NCBI RefSeq assembly: GCF_901000735.1
Contig: NC_081542.1
Span: 45,734,238-45,798,237, forward strand
Direction of reading: 5' to 3'
Source of the DNA: Corylus avellana
Lineage: Eukaryota; Streptophyta; Magnoliopsida; Fagales; Betulaceae
Length of the DNA: 64,000 nt
How positions within the stretch are numbered: position 1 is the stretch's first letter; every line of letters begins with the position of its first letter. Below the pieces are notes generated by a model. The model saw only the letters and a list, made by a program, of their open reading frames with translations, ran no database searches and was not told where the DNA came from. The position numbers and the translations under genes were made by a program. Of the stretch, positions 47,737 through 60,588 are shown piece by piece.

Positions 47737-48278
47737 TGAAAAAATTCGTGGGCCTAACTCATCTCTTAAAACCGGTTCAATAAGAGAAGGTTGCCCACTC
47801 CTTATAAACATGCCCAGGGTCTTGTCCACAAGCAATGTAGGATTATTAATCAACACCTCCCCTTACGTGTAGACCAGTATTTTCTAGGTCCTTTCCATGG
47901 GGTAAGTAGTATGAGCCCCATTCATCTTGTCGTAGGCTCTGATACTATGAAAAAATCTGTGGGCCTAACTCATCGCATAAAACTAGTTCAATAAAAGAAG
48001 GTTGCCCACTCCTTATATAAACATGCCTAAGGTGTTGTCCACAAGCAATATGATATTATTCCTTAACATTTTCCCTCATGTGCAAGCCAATATTTTCGGG
48101 GTCCCTGTCACGGGATAAGTAGTGTGAACCTCATTCATTTGTGGTAGGCTCTGATACCATGAAGAAATTCATGGGCATAACTCATCTCATAAAACCGGTT
48201 TAATAAGAAATAGTTACCCACTCCTTATAAACATGCACAAGGTCTTGTCCACAAGTAATATATGATAATTCCTCAACA
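47737..48278 (-). mobile_element. TRIM with three LTRs and two interiors
   Basis: Minus orientation. LTRs at 47737-47855, 47948-48068 and 48160-48278, each about 120 bp, are separated by two interiors of about 92 bp that hold primer-site complements (GGCTCTGATACTA and GGCTCTGATACCA). Flanks read GAAGC on the left and GAAGT on the right. This is the same insertion as 2531-2863, which has only two LTRs. The tandem form arises by unequal recombination between LTRs. Confidence 0.85.
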
Positions 48279-51200
48279 GAAGTCACCTCACCCACCAACC
48301 ATCTCTTATCAATCTAACACCTCACCATCACCATGTAATTAATGTTTCCACCAACTCTACGGACTTTAACAATTCCCCATTCTCGGCCCTCTACTTCCAT
48401 ATTCATGCTGAACAAACACTGAAATCTCACAAACCAGCAACACTTCAAAAACTGCAAAAAGAGGCGAGGAAAGACGGAAAGATAAGGGTAAGCCAAGAAG
48501 AGAAAGAAGACAGGAAGAAAAAGCAGGAGGAGAAGGAAGAGGAAGAGTAGGGGCTAGGTCCTAAAAAAATTAGAAAACTGCCTTCTAATTTTTTTTTTTT
48601 CAAAATTTTTGTAGGCAGCCCGCCCCTATTTAGATTCGCCACTGCTTAGTTGGTCAGGATATTTTCGTAATTTAGAGTTTAATATATATATATATATATA
48701 ATTGTGATTTTCCGTACGCGCCAAACACGGTAAAATGTTTTCCAAAAAATTATTTTTCAGGAAAATATTTTCCAACTGAAAGCATTTTACATCAAAACAA
48801 ATAGAGCCTAAATAAGTTGTGCAAGTTGGGTTGGATCAACTTAACACAACATGCATGTTTATTATACAAGTTGTACGAGTTCATGTCAAAGTTGATGAAA
48901 CTGGTCCATTTAAGTAAATGTGTCTGGTTTTAGTTAACCAATGTAATTTTATACTCATGCCTTGCTTGATACAATATAAATCCGACACACAAACACTAAC
49001 TACCATCTAAATCTCCATTATGCTTGTATCCCAATATCAATGCCAAGTGGTGCCCTACATTATTACGTACACCTCACATAATTAACCATTGTATCATCGT
49101 CAAAAATAGACCCCATGCACATCCTTATGTATGTTGTTGACCAGTTGTGCCTAATGAAATACATTTTATGCAAAGTCCGTCTTCTTATGCAACTTTAGTT
49201 GAAAATCCAGGCCAAAGACTTGGTAATACTCAATCAAACACTATCAATGGGTGGTAGCCTGCAGGCTGCAGGGGCGGTTCCCAAGCCTTCTACAATTCTC
49301 TTTACTAAACATATATCAACTTGATTCAAAACTTGGACATTCAAATGGATGCAACTTCATTTTGACAAATGAATTTCCAAATATTCGTGTGATTCGGCTT
49401 AATATTACCACTAATTTTCCCTCACCCCACCCCTCTTAATTTGGTCAAAAAAAAAAAAAAAAAAGTCAGCAAATTTGGGGGGTTATAAAATGACATTCAA
49501 AATATGTTAAAAAATATTGATTAAATTTATCAAGTTTTATTAAGTTTTTTTTTTTTTAAAAAAATAATAATAATTGGTATTTTAATGTATGATCAGGATA
49601 GAAATATTAAGTTAATTTGAACTCTAACTTCACTTAATAGCCTCTCATTAAGTTCAATCTTTTAACCCTTAAAACCAAAACGTGAGGGGAGACCAAACTA
49701 AAAGGAAAGAACAAACAAAAGGCAAGTTATAAAGGTGGGTTTTTGCCACTCTTAATCCTAAAAGAAGAAAGGGAGGGGGAATTGTCGGGAATGCATCCAA
49801 ACACTGAGTGGAAAGTAGCTCATTTAGCAACCTAGTATGCCAAAAATTGTCAAATCCAGAAACTTTAGAAGCGGTTTAAAAAGGAAAAGAAAAGAATTAC
49901 TGTAGGCAGTCAACAATGATCGGAGCACACGGCCAGTCCGAGAAGAGGTGACCTTTATTAAGAACTAAAATAGTAAGAATGGAATCACCTTCAAGCAAGA
50001 CGGAAGAGCAGCTATGGAACAAAGCCAGTCAAACACCAAAGAAAACAAAAGCTTCACCAAAGGAGGCATTCAAAGGTGGCGGCCTAAGAGCGGGGCTGCC
50101 ACAATCTAGCCTTCATGGTTACTAAGAACAGCCGAGGCCACACTGAAGCGAGAACGCACTGCAACATCAAAATTAACTTTGAAAGACCCAATAGCTAGGA
50201 AGGGGAACCCATGAAGCTGGCAGGGAGGGCCAGGTTGAATTGCAAGCTTTTTTTTCAACAAATTTAATTTGGGGGTTAGGGCCCATGGCTGATGATGATG
50301 GCTTTCCTTGGTCCATCCATACATGAAGATGGAAGTGTTAGAAAACAAGCACAGCCATCACACCCTGTACCATAAACCCCATTTCATAATTGTCTGCCAA
50401 TGCCCTATCTCATCTTTCTGATAAATGTTAGAGCACTTTCACTTCTATATTTTTAGATGCATACTTTCTAATGTGCTATTAAAAATTATCATTAAATCTA
50501 AAATTTAATAATAATTCATTCAAAATCTAATAGTAATTTTAGTATCACATTTAGGAATGTGGGAGTGGGAGTGGGAGTGGGACTGAGAGTTTGTAATATT
50601 TTTCCATCGTTTAATCAATTCACTAGAATCCTTTGCATTTCATTTGAATCTGATAGTATCTATTTAATTGTTAGGATTTATAGTTTGTGCATTGAACAAT
50701 GTATATATGTCATATTATTTAAAAATTTTATAAGACATGTTAATATTGACTTCACTTATACCGTTAGATACTCAAACTTTAAATATTAGCTAAGAATGAA
50801 TACTATAAATTTCATTTAAAATAGAAAAGATTTTTGTCCTTGATTCTAAGACCCCCATTTTCTTCTCTATGAAGATCGATCATGTTATGGGATGCAAAGG
50901 GCGAAGGTGGTAACTGAAAAATTGTTAGAAATAACACTTTTATCTCCTCGCTATTTCATTTTGCTAACATGATAGTGTCAATTAATCTTGGGATTGGACT
51001 GGTTGAAACATCAAGACTTTATTACCACTACCATTACATCACACTATTAGTAACGTGAAGGAATTCGCTAGGTCTCATGAAAATAAATATAACTAAATGC
51101 ACATATTCTCTTAGATGACGATATACACTGACAGTTAACAACAAAATTGAACTAGTCATTCTATAATAAATATGGTCAATGTCTTGACTTATCTTTAGTC

Positions 51201-51450
51201 AATTAAGGACAAAGTTTTTTAAAATGCATATCTAAATCATATCTTTTTTTTATTATTATTTTTCTGAGCTAAATCACATCTTTTTTAAGAACAAGTATTT
51301 CTAAATCAAAAAAAATTTAAAAATATTTCTTACTCTAAAAATGGTTAAAATGTACTATTGAAAAAACTTAAATTAATGGAGACTTTTTTTGAAAAACTTT
51401 TTTTTTTTTAAAAGCTTTACTTCCTAACACAATTTTAAACATGTTCTAAG
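48279..51450. repeat. Spacer block, copy 2 of 3
   Basis: 48279-48930 is shared, inverted, with 1876-2530; it includes half a Harbinger-type MITE (48700-48812, ending AATAGAGCC). 48930-51240 matches copies 1 and 3. It has no TRIM at about 50880 and no Harbinger-type element at about 50541, so it shows both empty sites. 51240-51450 is AT-rich, related to 63430-63640. Confidence 0.8.
49870..50348 (-). pseudogene. RNase H-like domain pseudogene, copy 2
   Basis: The minus-strand frame 50348-50106 ends in SFKVNFDVAVRSRFSVASAVLSNHEG, the N-terminal part of a plant RNase H domain. The rest, to about 49870, is out of frame or has stops. It is equivalent to 44530-45110. Confidence 0.65.
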
Positions 51451-51781
51451 ATTCTGAAGCGTACCGTGCACGATGGTCCGTGACTTGGGAAATACAAGGC
51501 CAACGACTCCTAAATAGCCACAGCTCTAATACATCTTGGCAAATTATTGTGTGTTGCTCACTTGATGTTTGATTAATTGGTTGTGTAATTTTTATCTTCT
51601 ACATATATGTTGGTGTATGTTTTATTGTCAAGTGGGCTGGACCACATGTACAACGACATAACTGAAAGTCCACATGATACACGGATAGAAATTTCCTCCA
51701 AACTCTGTCGATATGTTAATCAACTTTTCTGTTCCAATCAACGGAGGGAGGCCAACTCCGAAAAGAAAAGAAAGTGCGAAC
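51451..51781 (+). promoter_or_regulatory. RLK6N promoter region, shared with RLK4 and RLK7
   Basis: This block (TAAATAGCCACAGCTCTAAT, GTCAAGTGGGCTGGACCACA, CAACTTTTCTGTTCCAATCA, GGAGGGAGGCCAA) is conserved at 34480-34858 and 63640-63991, and in part upstream of RLK2. It marks one promoter class in the cluster. No single binding site can be singled out. Confidence 0.5.
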
Positions 51782-53590
51782 ATGGATGCTGAGAAATTGT
51801 TCAAGTCTTTGATTTTGTTCATTCTCTTCTTCTTCCCATTTTGCACGTCCATTGACACCTTGAAACCAAACCAATCCATCAAGGGTGGACAATATTTGAT
51901 GTCCAAAGAAAAGAACTTCGCCTTAGGCTTCTTCAACCCAGGCAACTCTAGCTATTGGTATCTGGGTATTTGGTATTTTAAAGTGACAGTAAAAACTGTG
52001 GTGTGGGTTGCAAACAGGAACAATCCTATCAATGGCTCCTCTGGAGTTCTCTCAATCGACCAGTATGGAAACCTTGTCATCCGCAACGGTTCGAACCATC
52101 TTCTTTGGACTACAAATGTTTCTGTCCAAGGAACAACCTCCACCGTAGCTCAGCTTCAAGATTCAGGCAACCTTGTATTGGTCCAGGACAATAACATGAT
52201 ATGGCAGAGCTTTGACTATCCTACAGATACTTTGCTTAAAGGCATGAAGGTTGGGTTGAATTGGAGAACAGGGATGCACTGGTTCTTAACATCTTGGAAA
52301 TCACAAGATGACCCTGGAGCTGGGGACTACGTCTATAGGCTAGATCCTGCTCGCTCTCCAGAGTTCTTCTTGTATAAGGGTTCGACCCCATTATGGCGGA
52401 CTGGTCCATGGCCATGGCCCTCATCAGCAGCAGAAACAACCTCGTATGATTTTAAAATCAATTTTGTTTACAATCAAGATGAGATATCTTACTCCTACCT
52501 TTTTGATGACCCTTCAGTACTCATTACAAGATTAGTGGTGGACAGCTCTGGATTGTTCCGGCAACTTATGTGGATTGACGGTTATCATCAATGGAAGGAA
52601 CTCTGGTCAGCGCCTAGATACCAGTGTGACAAGTATGGGCACTGTGGTAAGAATAGTATATGCAGTGCTGTGGATGACTTTAGTGATAGGTTCGAGTGTT
52701 CGTGTTTGCCAGGATGTGAACCCAAGTCTTCGAGGGATTGGCATCTCAGAAATGGTTCTGAAGGGTGTGTGAGGAAGCAGTTGGGGTTGTCGATGTGTCG
52801 GAATGGAGAAGGGTTTGTGAACGTGGGGCCTGTGAAGACTCCTGATTCACCAGACGCAGCTCAGCTGGACAGGAGTATGAGTGGCGCAGAGTGCCAGACG
52901 GGGTGCTTGAGGAATTGTTCTTGCACAGCTTTTATGAGCTTAAATGTTGATGGGAAGGGGATTGGTTGCTGGACATGGTATGGTGACTTGGTGGACATTG
53001 AAGGAGGGTATACAAAGGGAGGGTTTGATCTAATTGTTCGTGTGAATGCGAGTGAATTAGGTATCCTTCTTTGCTTGCTTAAAATTTCAGTAGTTTTCAT
53101 TTGTCTTTTCACTTTCTGGATCATGGTTTACGTTTTTTCACTTCTTAATTAGATCAAGCCTTACTTTTTTTTCTTTTCTTTTTTCTTTTTCCCTTCAGCC
53201 AAGTATAAAAAGAACTCCAAAGGTTTTCTTGCCAAGAACCGGAAGCTGGTTATTGCAGTATTATCTGTTTCTGTTCTCTGGTTTCTGGGATCTTTACTAG
53301 CCTGTATATGGTTACTGAGGAGGAGGAAAACAAAAGGTAAATAAACTCGCTTCCTTGGTATTCAACATATGTATGTGTGTGTATTAGTGATCAATTACGA
53401 ATTTCTAGTAAGCAATATTTTCCCAATTTGTTTTACAACAGAGAAGAGAAAAATGAACACTCGATCATGTAATTTTACTGGTACCAAAAGCTCTTTAGAG
53501 GGAAATCAGTTGGAGGGAAGTGATAGACATCCAGATGCACTTGTTTTTGATCTTATAAGCTCTATAGTTGTTGTCACTGACAATTTCTAT
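51782..53590 (+). pseudogene. S-domain RLK, ectodomain and membrane part, broken in exon 3 (RLK6N)
   Basis: Exons 51782-53060, 53199-53336 and 53442-53590 are open. The last is cut by a copia LTR after TDNF, before the glycine loop, so the frame ends about seven codons inside the LTR. As it stands it could give a membrane-anchored receptor without a kinase (about 520 aa). Exon 1 is nearly that of RLK4 and RLK2 ([37 protein letters not shown]), with a Tyr to Cys change in the usual LPGYEPKS. Exons 2-3 are RLK5-like ([26 protein letters not shown]). The switch lies in intron 1. Exon 2 ends in phase 1, so it could also splice to exon 3 of RLK6C (see findings). I call it a pseudogene or chimera half. 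Confidence 0.85.
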
Positions 53591-53847
53591 TGTTACCGTG
53601 CACAATACTGATGAAAAATATAAAATCGAAAAGAGAGAATAAGAGAAAGAGTTGAAACACAGATTTAACGTGGTTTGTCAATGTGCACAATCGACTGTAT
53701 TTTACTCTTAATGATTCAGAGTTACATCATAACATATATATATATATATATATATATATAGAAAAAACCCTAAACCCTACTTATACGGATGTATTAAGAA
53801 AATTCTCAAAATACCCTTGGTGTTAATATGAGCCACCAATTCTATCA
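53591..53847 (-). mobile_element. Ty1-copia 3' LTR (copy 2), inside an RLK exon
   Basis: 257 bp, TGTTACCG...TTCTATCA on the plus strand, inserted antisense in exon 3 of RLK6N. The element-sense polypurine tract (GGTGGAGATTG) abuts it. It contains a (TA)n run at 53731-53760. Nearly identical to 474-731. Confidence 0.88.
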
Positions 53848-55068
53848 ATCTCCACCCTGGTTAGTATTTACCTTTTCCATGATAATCATTTGGATTCACC
53901 TGGAATTGATAGGTTTGGGGATGTCACCGCCTCTCTCTTCTCCTCTCTAGCACCTGGAGACATTTGTCAAGTCCAAGCAATGCTTGAACTAATCTACAGT
54001 AACATGCTTCGTCAACATGTCCGCTGCATTCTCAGAAATGTAAATCTTCTCAAGTAACAATTCACTTGTAGCAAACAATTCCCTGATCTTGTGAAACCTC
54101 ACATCAATGTGCTTGATTCTCGCATGATACACCTGGTTCTTTGCTAAATAAATGGCACTCTAACTGTCACAATGCAACGAAACTTCACGTTGCTGAATAT
54201 CCAGCTCCTTGACTAACCCTGTGAGCCACAAAGTTTCCTTTGTAGCTTCAGCCGCCGCCATGTACTCTGCCTTAGTCGTGGACATCACAACCGATGACTG
54301 GATCATAGACTTCCAACGTATGGGACCTCCTGCAAGAGTGAACACATAACCCGTGGTTGATATCTTGTTATTCAAGTCCCCTGCAAAATCTGCATCAACA
54401 TATCCCACAATTGACAAATCACTCTTCTGTTTCACGAAAGTGATGTCATAGTCTGTAGTACCTTTCAAGTATTTCAAAATCCATTTAATTGCATCCCAGT
54501 GCTGTCTCCCCGAATTTGCTATGTACTTGCTCACCACACTCACTGCATGAGCCAAATCTGGCCTGGTACATATTATAGCAAACATCAGACACCCCACTGC
54601 ACTGGCATATGGAAACTTAGACAGATCTTCAGTTTCTTCAACTGTCTTTGGATGCTGTGAGGTAGACAACTGGAAAGATTCGCCAAAGGTGTACTCACCG
54701 ATTTCGCATTCTCCATGCTAAACCTTTCCAACACCTTCTTCACATAGTCGGCCTGAGATAGTCACAATCTCTTAGCATCTCTGTCCCTGCAAATCTCCAT
54801 CCCTAGAATCTTCTTGGTTGGTTACACCCAAATTCTTCATGTCAAATTCTCTATTCAACAAAACCTTCAATTTATTGACCTCCACTATACTCTTAGTAGC
54901 AATAAGCATATCATCCATGTAGAGTAACAAAAAAATAAATGAGCCATCATCAAGGCTCCTCACATACACACAACAATCATACTCACATCTCCTATACCCA
55001 ATTCTAATCATGTAGGAGTCAAACCACTTATATCAATGCCTTGGAGATTGCTTCAGCCCATAAAGTGA
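53848..55068 (-). pseudogene. Ty1-copia RT/RNase H fragment (copy 2)
   Basis: Minus strand. The RT part, 55068-54772, contains SLYGLKQSPR and the catalytic-type YMDDM motif. RNase H is in 54669-54160 (VDADFAG, STTKAEYMA). A 4-bp duplication (GGTT, about 54819) shifts the frame between the blocks, and stops are present. The sequence stops abruptly at about 55068 and passes directly into RLK exon 2. Gag, protease, integrase and the 5' LTR are gone. Confidence 0.88.
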
Positions 55069-55336
55069 CTGGCAATTGGGGTGGTGACCATACTTTTTAC
55101 TTCATTTCTTTTTCTCCTATTTGCATCCAGGTTGATAAAGAGGAAGAGAAAAGGTAAACATATTTTTATAGTGATTTTTCTTTTTCTTTTATTTTATTAT
55201 TATTATTATTTTATGAGAAGGAATATATTCCTTATCCTTTTTCTACCGGTGGTGGTTGCCACACTAATTGATAACTTTTAAAATTACTACATAAATATCA
55301 CAAACTTAATGATAATTCTAAAAATCACCTTGTATT

Positions 55337-55452
55337 GTCCTCAAGAGGTAGCTCAATCGGCTGAGACTATGCCTAATAAAGCACAGGCCACTAGTTCGAA
55401 TCCCTCTCCCCCCTCTTGTGCAGACATGTCAAAAAAAGAAAAAAAAAAAATT
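55337..55452 (+). mobile_element. tRNA-derived SINE (116 bp)
   Basis: It holds A-box-like GGTAGCTCAATCGGCTGAG and B-box-like AGTTCGAATCC, then a pyrimidine-rich body and a 3' A-rich tail. A perfect 10-bp target duplication, ACCTTGTATT, lies at 55327-55336 and 55453-55462. The matching intron of RLK1 (about 13290-13310) lacks it. Confidence 0.88.
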
Positions 55453-55776
55453 ACCTTGTATTACTACTGTATATAATTGCTTTAAATTTTTTACAACGAT
55501 GATTTGTAACGATGTGCTTGCATGATTGGACAGGGAGCAAAAGACAAGTCTCATTGTTTGATGATGCTACAAATGGCTCACAATCCTTTCTTCAAGATTC
55601 TACGAAGCTTGATGAAACTAGAAGAAAACCAAATGTGCAATTTTTCGATCTGAGCACCATAATTGCTGCCACAGATAATTTCTCCCCGTCTAAAAGGCTT
55701 GGACAAGGTGGTTTTGGCCCGGTCTATAAGGTTAGTTTCTTGCACACATTAAATGTAAATATTTACCCATATTACT

Positions 55777-56647
55777 TGAAAAACGCTTAACAGATAAACA
55801 TCACACAATATCACAGTTTATGCGAAATTAACAGATATTTAAATCTAAGCAAACAATCACCAAAAACAAAAAAAAAAATCAAACACAATGATTTTTGTGA
55901 CGAAGAGGAAACCTTTTAGAAGACAATCCAAAGATTACAGACACTATGAACACTTACAAACCGATGCAAGCCCTTGACACTGTAAGATCGACAAGTCTCC
56001 AACTCGTCTCCTCACACACAATCTTCTTCAACGTGATTCTCCTTTATCGGATCATTTCGATTGACTTCAATTAAGCACAATGAAACTAAAACAAAATTGT
56101 CTACGAGAAATAATCAGGCTCACAACAATTGAACACTCAGATATAGTCTCTCACGAATTCTAGGGTTCTAAAATTCATTCCTCTTCTATAAAGTTGTATT
56201 TATATCACATACAACACCCTAGACCTGGGCCCACTTAAAAACATGTTTTGGGCATAAAACTTATGAGCTGTCCGGACAGGGGAGCTTGCTGTCCGGACAT
56301 GGTAGCATGCTTTCCGGACATGGGAGCTTGCTGCCCGGACAGGGGCCTTGCGAGCAAACAAAATAGGCATGCTGGAATTGGTGTTTGGACAGGCTGCTAG
56401 GCTGTCCGGACACCCACTACAGAGGGTGAAAATCAACAATCTGGAAATGCTACCGGCCTTGATCAACAGCTCTGATCGATATGTGTTTGTGGTCCGATTG
56501 AGCTGAAACTTTGTAGGGATGTTCATGACACATGAATACTCATTGTGAACGGTGGAGATTGGATTCTGAGCATTTTGTATTAGTGTTTGAGCCCTTGGAC
56601 AGTAGCCACTGCATTTTGGAACCGAGTTAAGCCAACAAAAACTAACA
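55777..56647. mobile_element. Solo LTR (871 bp)
   Basis: It runs TGAAAAACGC...AAACTAACA, with a perfect 5-bp target duplication TTACT (55772-55776, 56648-56652). The matching intron 3 of RLK1 (about 13604-13611, ATATTACTATTCC) is the empty site. It holds four to five copies of TGTCCGGACA-type palindromes (56267-56415). No coding sequence, and no relation to the copia LTRs in the window. Confidence 0.9.
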
Positions 56648-57324
56648 TTACTATTCCTATTTCACTACAAGTTGAGAAATGTTAGAGCGTCTATCTTGAC
56701 CATTCTTTTATCCCTTTTCATACTTTTTTTTTAAAAAAAAAAAAAATTAGTAATTAGATTTGGGAGATATATGAGATATTTTATGGATACACAGAATTAC
56801 AAAGGGATCGAGGCTTACACGCTGATGTGGCAAGAGCAATGTAGTTAAAAAAATTCACTCTCATATTCAACTAAGAAAAAATATTATTTATTCTTTCGAC
56901 CATTTTCATATAATGAATGAATGAATGAATCTACCATTGAATTTGTGTGAGACCCATATAAATTCACAAATCTAATGATTTGTGAATTTGTCCCCATTAT
57001 AATTGCAGGGTCAACTAGCCAATGGACAGGAAATAGCGGTGAAAACACTCTCAAGAAGTTCAAAACAGGGCACTGAAGAATTTAAGAACGAAGTTAAGCT
57101 AATAGCAAAACTCCAGCATAGGAATCTTGTGAGACTTTTTGGTTGTTGCATTCACAAAGAAGAGAAGATGTTGATGTATGAATACATGCCAAACAAAAGC
57201 CTTGACCTTTTCATCTTCGGTATGCATTCTCTTCAATCACAACTCATTTTCAACAATATTGATGGGAGAGCAAAATTTTATATTTTTTTGGCATGTAAGT
57301 ACTATTTTCACTATGTATTATTGA

Positions 57325-57588
<264 letters not shown>

Positions 57589-57591
57589 TAG

Positions 57592-57593
<2 letters not shown>

Positions 57594-57643
<50 letters not shown>
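57594..57643 (+). repeat. (CT)n(CA)n microsatellite in RLK6C intron 5
   Basis: (TC)n is followed by (AC)n immediately after the exon 5 donor. RLK1 has a short (TC)n at the same place. Confidence 0.95.
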
Positions 57644-57644
<1 letters not shown>

Positions 57645-58254
57645 TGGACCTACAATACTACTAAAAGCAAAACTTAGACGAGCATATTTTTTTTTGTTTT
57701 TTGGTGCAATTGCAGTGGATACATGTCTCCAGAGTATGCAATGGAAGGGTTATATTCTATGAAATCAGATGTCTTCAGCTACGGTGTCTTGACACTAGAG
57801 ATAATCAGTGGCAAGAGAAACAATTATTATCACGTCGAAAGTCCCTCCCTAAATTTGATTGGATATGTAAGCAAAAGCCTAAATTTGATTGAACTTCACC
57901 CCAAGTGGCAATTACTCTAAAGATAAAAACTCTTAAAATTTATTGCAGGTATGGGACCTATGGATGGATGGCAAAGCCATGGATGTAGTCGATCCATCAT
58001 TGGGTAAGGAATATCCTACTCATGAAGTTCTAAGATGCATTCAAATTGGGCTTTTATGTGTGCAAGAACAAGCCACAGATCGGCCAACCATGCTTGAAAC
58101 TGTCTTCATGCTTGGAAATGAAACAATTGTTCCATCTCCTAACAAGCCAGCATTTATCAATAGAACCATAAATTCTGATATGGATTCCTCACGTTCTAAA
58201 GGACCACCTGCTTCCATAAATAAGCTGACCATCACCATGCCTGAAGGTCGTTAA

Positions 58255-60588
58255 ACTTGAGTACAACTATTTGATCTCTAGATTTCTAAAAGTTGGTTTG
58301 TAAAACTATGAATGTTGAATAACATGATGCTTCTGAGTTCTATCATCCAAGTAAGCCTTATTTCTTTTGTTGGATTAATGACCGACATTGGCAGTCGATG
58401 ACAAGTCAATTATTCAGTTTCTTTTAAAGAATAGAATTTCTTTTCGGACACCATGAGTTTTTTTTTTTTTTTAGTAAATGTAGAAACAATAAAAATGATT
58501 CACACTCATTAATACCATCCCATATGGGTATTTTTTTAGTAAGAAAAATGAAGGATATGGAAATTGGGTGGTGATGTAGCCTGGGAGAGAACTACAACCC
58601 TAACAACCCCATAATTTTAAAAATCTCTTCAATAATTATAAGTTGTTATAAAATAAATCCTCTAAAATTTTATTTTTACCCCTTAAAAAGTATATATATA
58701 TATATAATTGTGATTTTCCGTACGGGCCAAACACTGTAAAATGTTTTCCAGAAAATTATTTTTCAGGAAAATATTTTCCAACTGAAAGCATTTTACGTCA
58801 AAACAAACAGAGCTAAATAGGTTATGCAAGTTGGGTCGGATCAACTTAACACAACATGCATGTTTCTTATACAAGTTGCACAAGTTCATGTCAAAGTTGA
58901 TGAAACTGGTCCATTTAAGTAAATGTGTCCAGTTTTAGTTAACCCATATAATTTTATACTCATGCCTCGCTTGATACAATCTAAATCTGATACGCGAACA
59001 CCAACTACCATCTAAATCTCCATTATGCTTGTATCCCAATATCAATACCAAGTGGTGCCCTACATTATTACACCCCACATAATTAACCATTGTATCATCG
59101 TCAAAAATAGACCCCATGCACATCCTTATATATGTTGTTGAATAGTTGTGCCTAGTGAAATACATTTTACGCAAAGTCCGTCTTCTTATAAAACTTTAGT
59201 TGAAAATCCAGGCCAAAGACATAGTAATACTCAATCAAACACTATCAATGGGTGGTAGCCTACAGGCTGCAGGGGTGGTTCCCAAGCCGTCTACAATTCT
59301 CTTTACTAAACATATATCAACTTGATTCAAAACTTGGACATTCAAATGGCTGCAACTTCATTTTGACAAACGAATTTCCAAATATTCATGTCATTCGGCT
59401 TAATATTACCAATAATTTTCCCTCACCCCACCCCTCTTAATTTGGTCAAAATAAATAAATAAATCAGCAAATTGGGAAGGGGGGGGGGGGGTTATAAAAT
59501 GGCATTCAAAATATGTTAAGAACTATTGATTAAATTTATCAAGTTTTATTAAGTTCTTTTTTTTAAAAAAAGATATATATATATTGGTACTTTAACGTAT
59601 GATCATGATAGAAATATTATTAAGTTAATTTGAACTCTAACTTCACTTTATACCCTACCATTTAACTTCAATCTTTCAAGTCTTAGATTACTTTTTGAAT
59701 AACTGATAATTTAGCTTGTGATCAGAATAGAAATCTTAAATTTGTGCTCTAACTTCACTTGATACCGTCTCATTAAATTCAATCTTTTAAGTCTCAGGTT
59801 ACTTATGGAAGGGACGTTACAGCCAAAACGTGAGGGGAGAAAGAACTAAAAATCTAATTTTGAGAGACTTTAGCAACCCAGTGTGCCAAAAATTGTCAAA
59901 TCCAGAGACTTGAGAATCGGTTTAAAAAGGAAAAGAAAAGAACTACTGTCGGCAGTCAACAATGATTGGAGTACAGGGCCAATCCGAGAAGAGGTGACCT
60001 TTATTAAGAGCTAAAATGGTGAGAATGGAATCACCTTCAAGCAAGACGGAAGAGTAGCTATGGAACAAAGCCAATCAAGTACCAGAGAGGGAAACAGAAG
60101 CTTCACCAAAAGAGGCATTCAAACGCGGCGACCTAAGAGCGGGGCTACCACAATCTAGCCTTTGTGGTTACTAAGAACAGCCAAGGCCACAGTACTGAAG
60201 CGAGAACGCACTGCAACATCAAAATTAACTTTGAAAGACCCAATAGGAAGGGGAACCCAAGAAGCCGGAGGGGATGGCTAGGTTGAATTGCAAGTTTTTT
60301 TCCAACAAATTTAATTTGGGGGTTAGGGCCCATGGCTGATGATGATGGCTTTCCTTGGTCCATCCATACATGAAGAGGGAAGTGTTAGAAAACAAGCACA
60401 GTCATCACACCCCGTACCATCAACCCCATTTCATAATTGTCTTCCAATGCCCTATCTCATCTTTCTGATAAATGTTAGAGCACTTTCACTTCTATATTTT
60501 TAGATGCATACTTTCTAATGCGCTGTTAAAAATTATCATTAAATCTAAAATTTAATAATAATTCATTCAAAATCTAATAGTAATTTTA
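58255..60588. repeat. RLK6C 3' flank and spacer block, copy 3 of 3 (left part)
   Basis: 58255-58685 is 3' flank shared with RLK1 and, inverted, with RLK0. 58690-58815 is a half-MITE. 58935-60588 matches copies 1 and 2. It contains a G-run at 59479-59490 and the third RNase H fragment (59930-60363). The block is interrupted at 60589 by the Harbinger-type element. Confidence 0.8.
59930..60363 (-). pseudogene. RNase H-like domain pseudogene, copy 3
   Basis: Same order as copies 1 and 2. The minus frame 60363-60145 is shifted relative to copy 2, so the GSFKVNFD segment reads in another frame. Non-functional. Confidence 0.55.
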
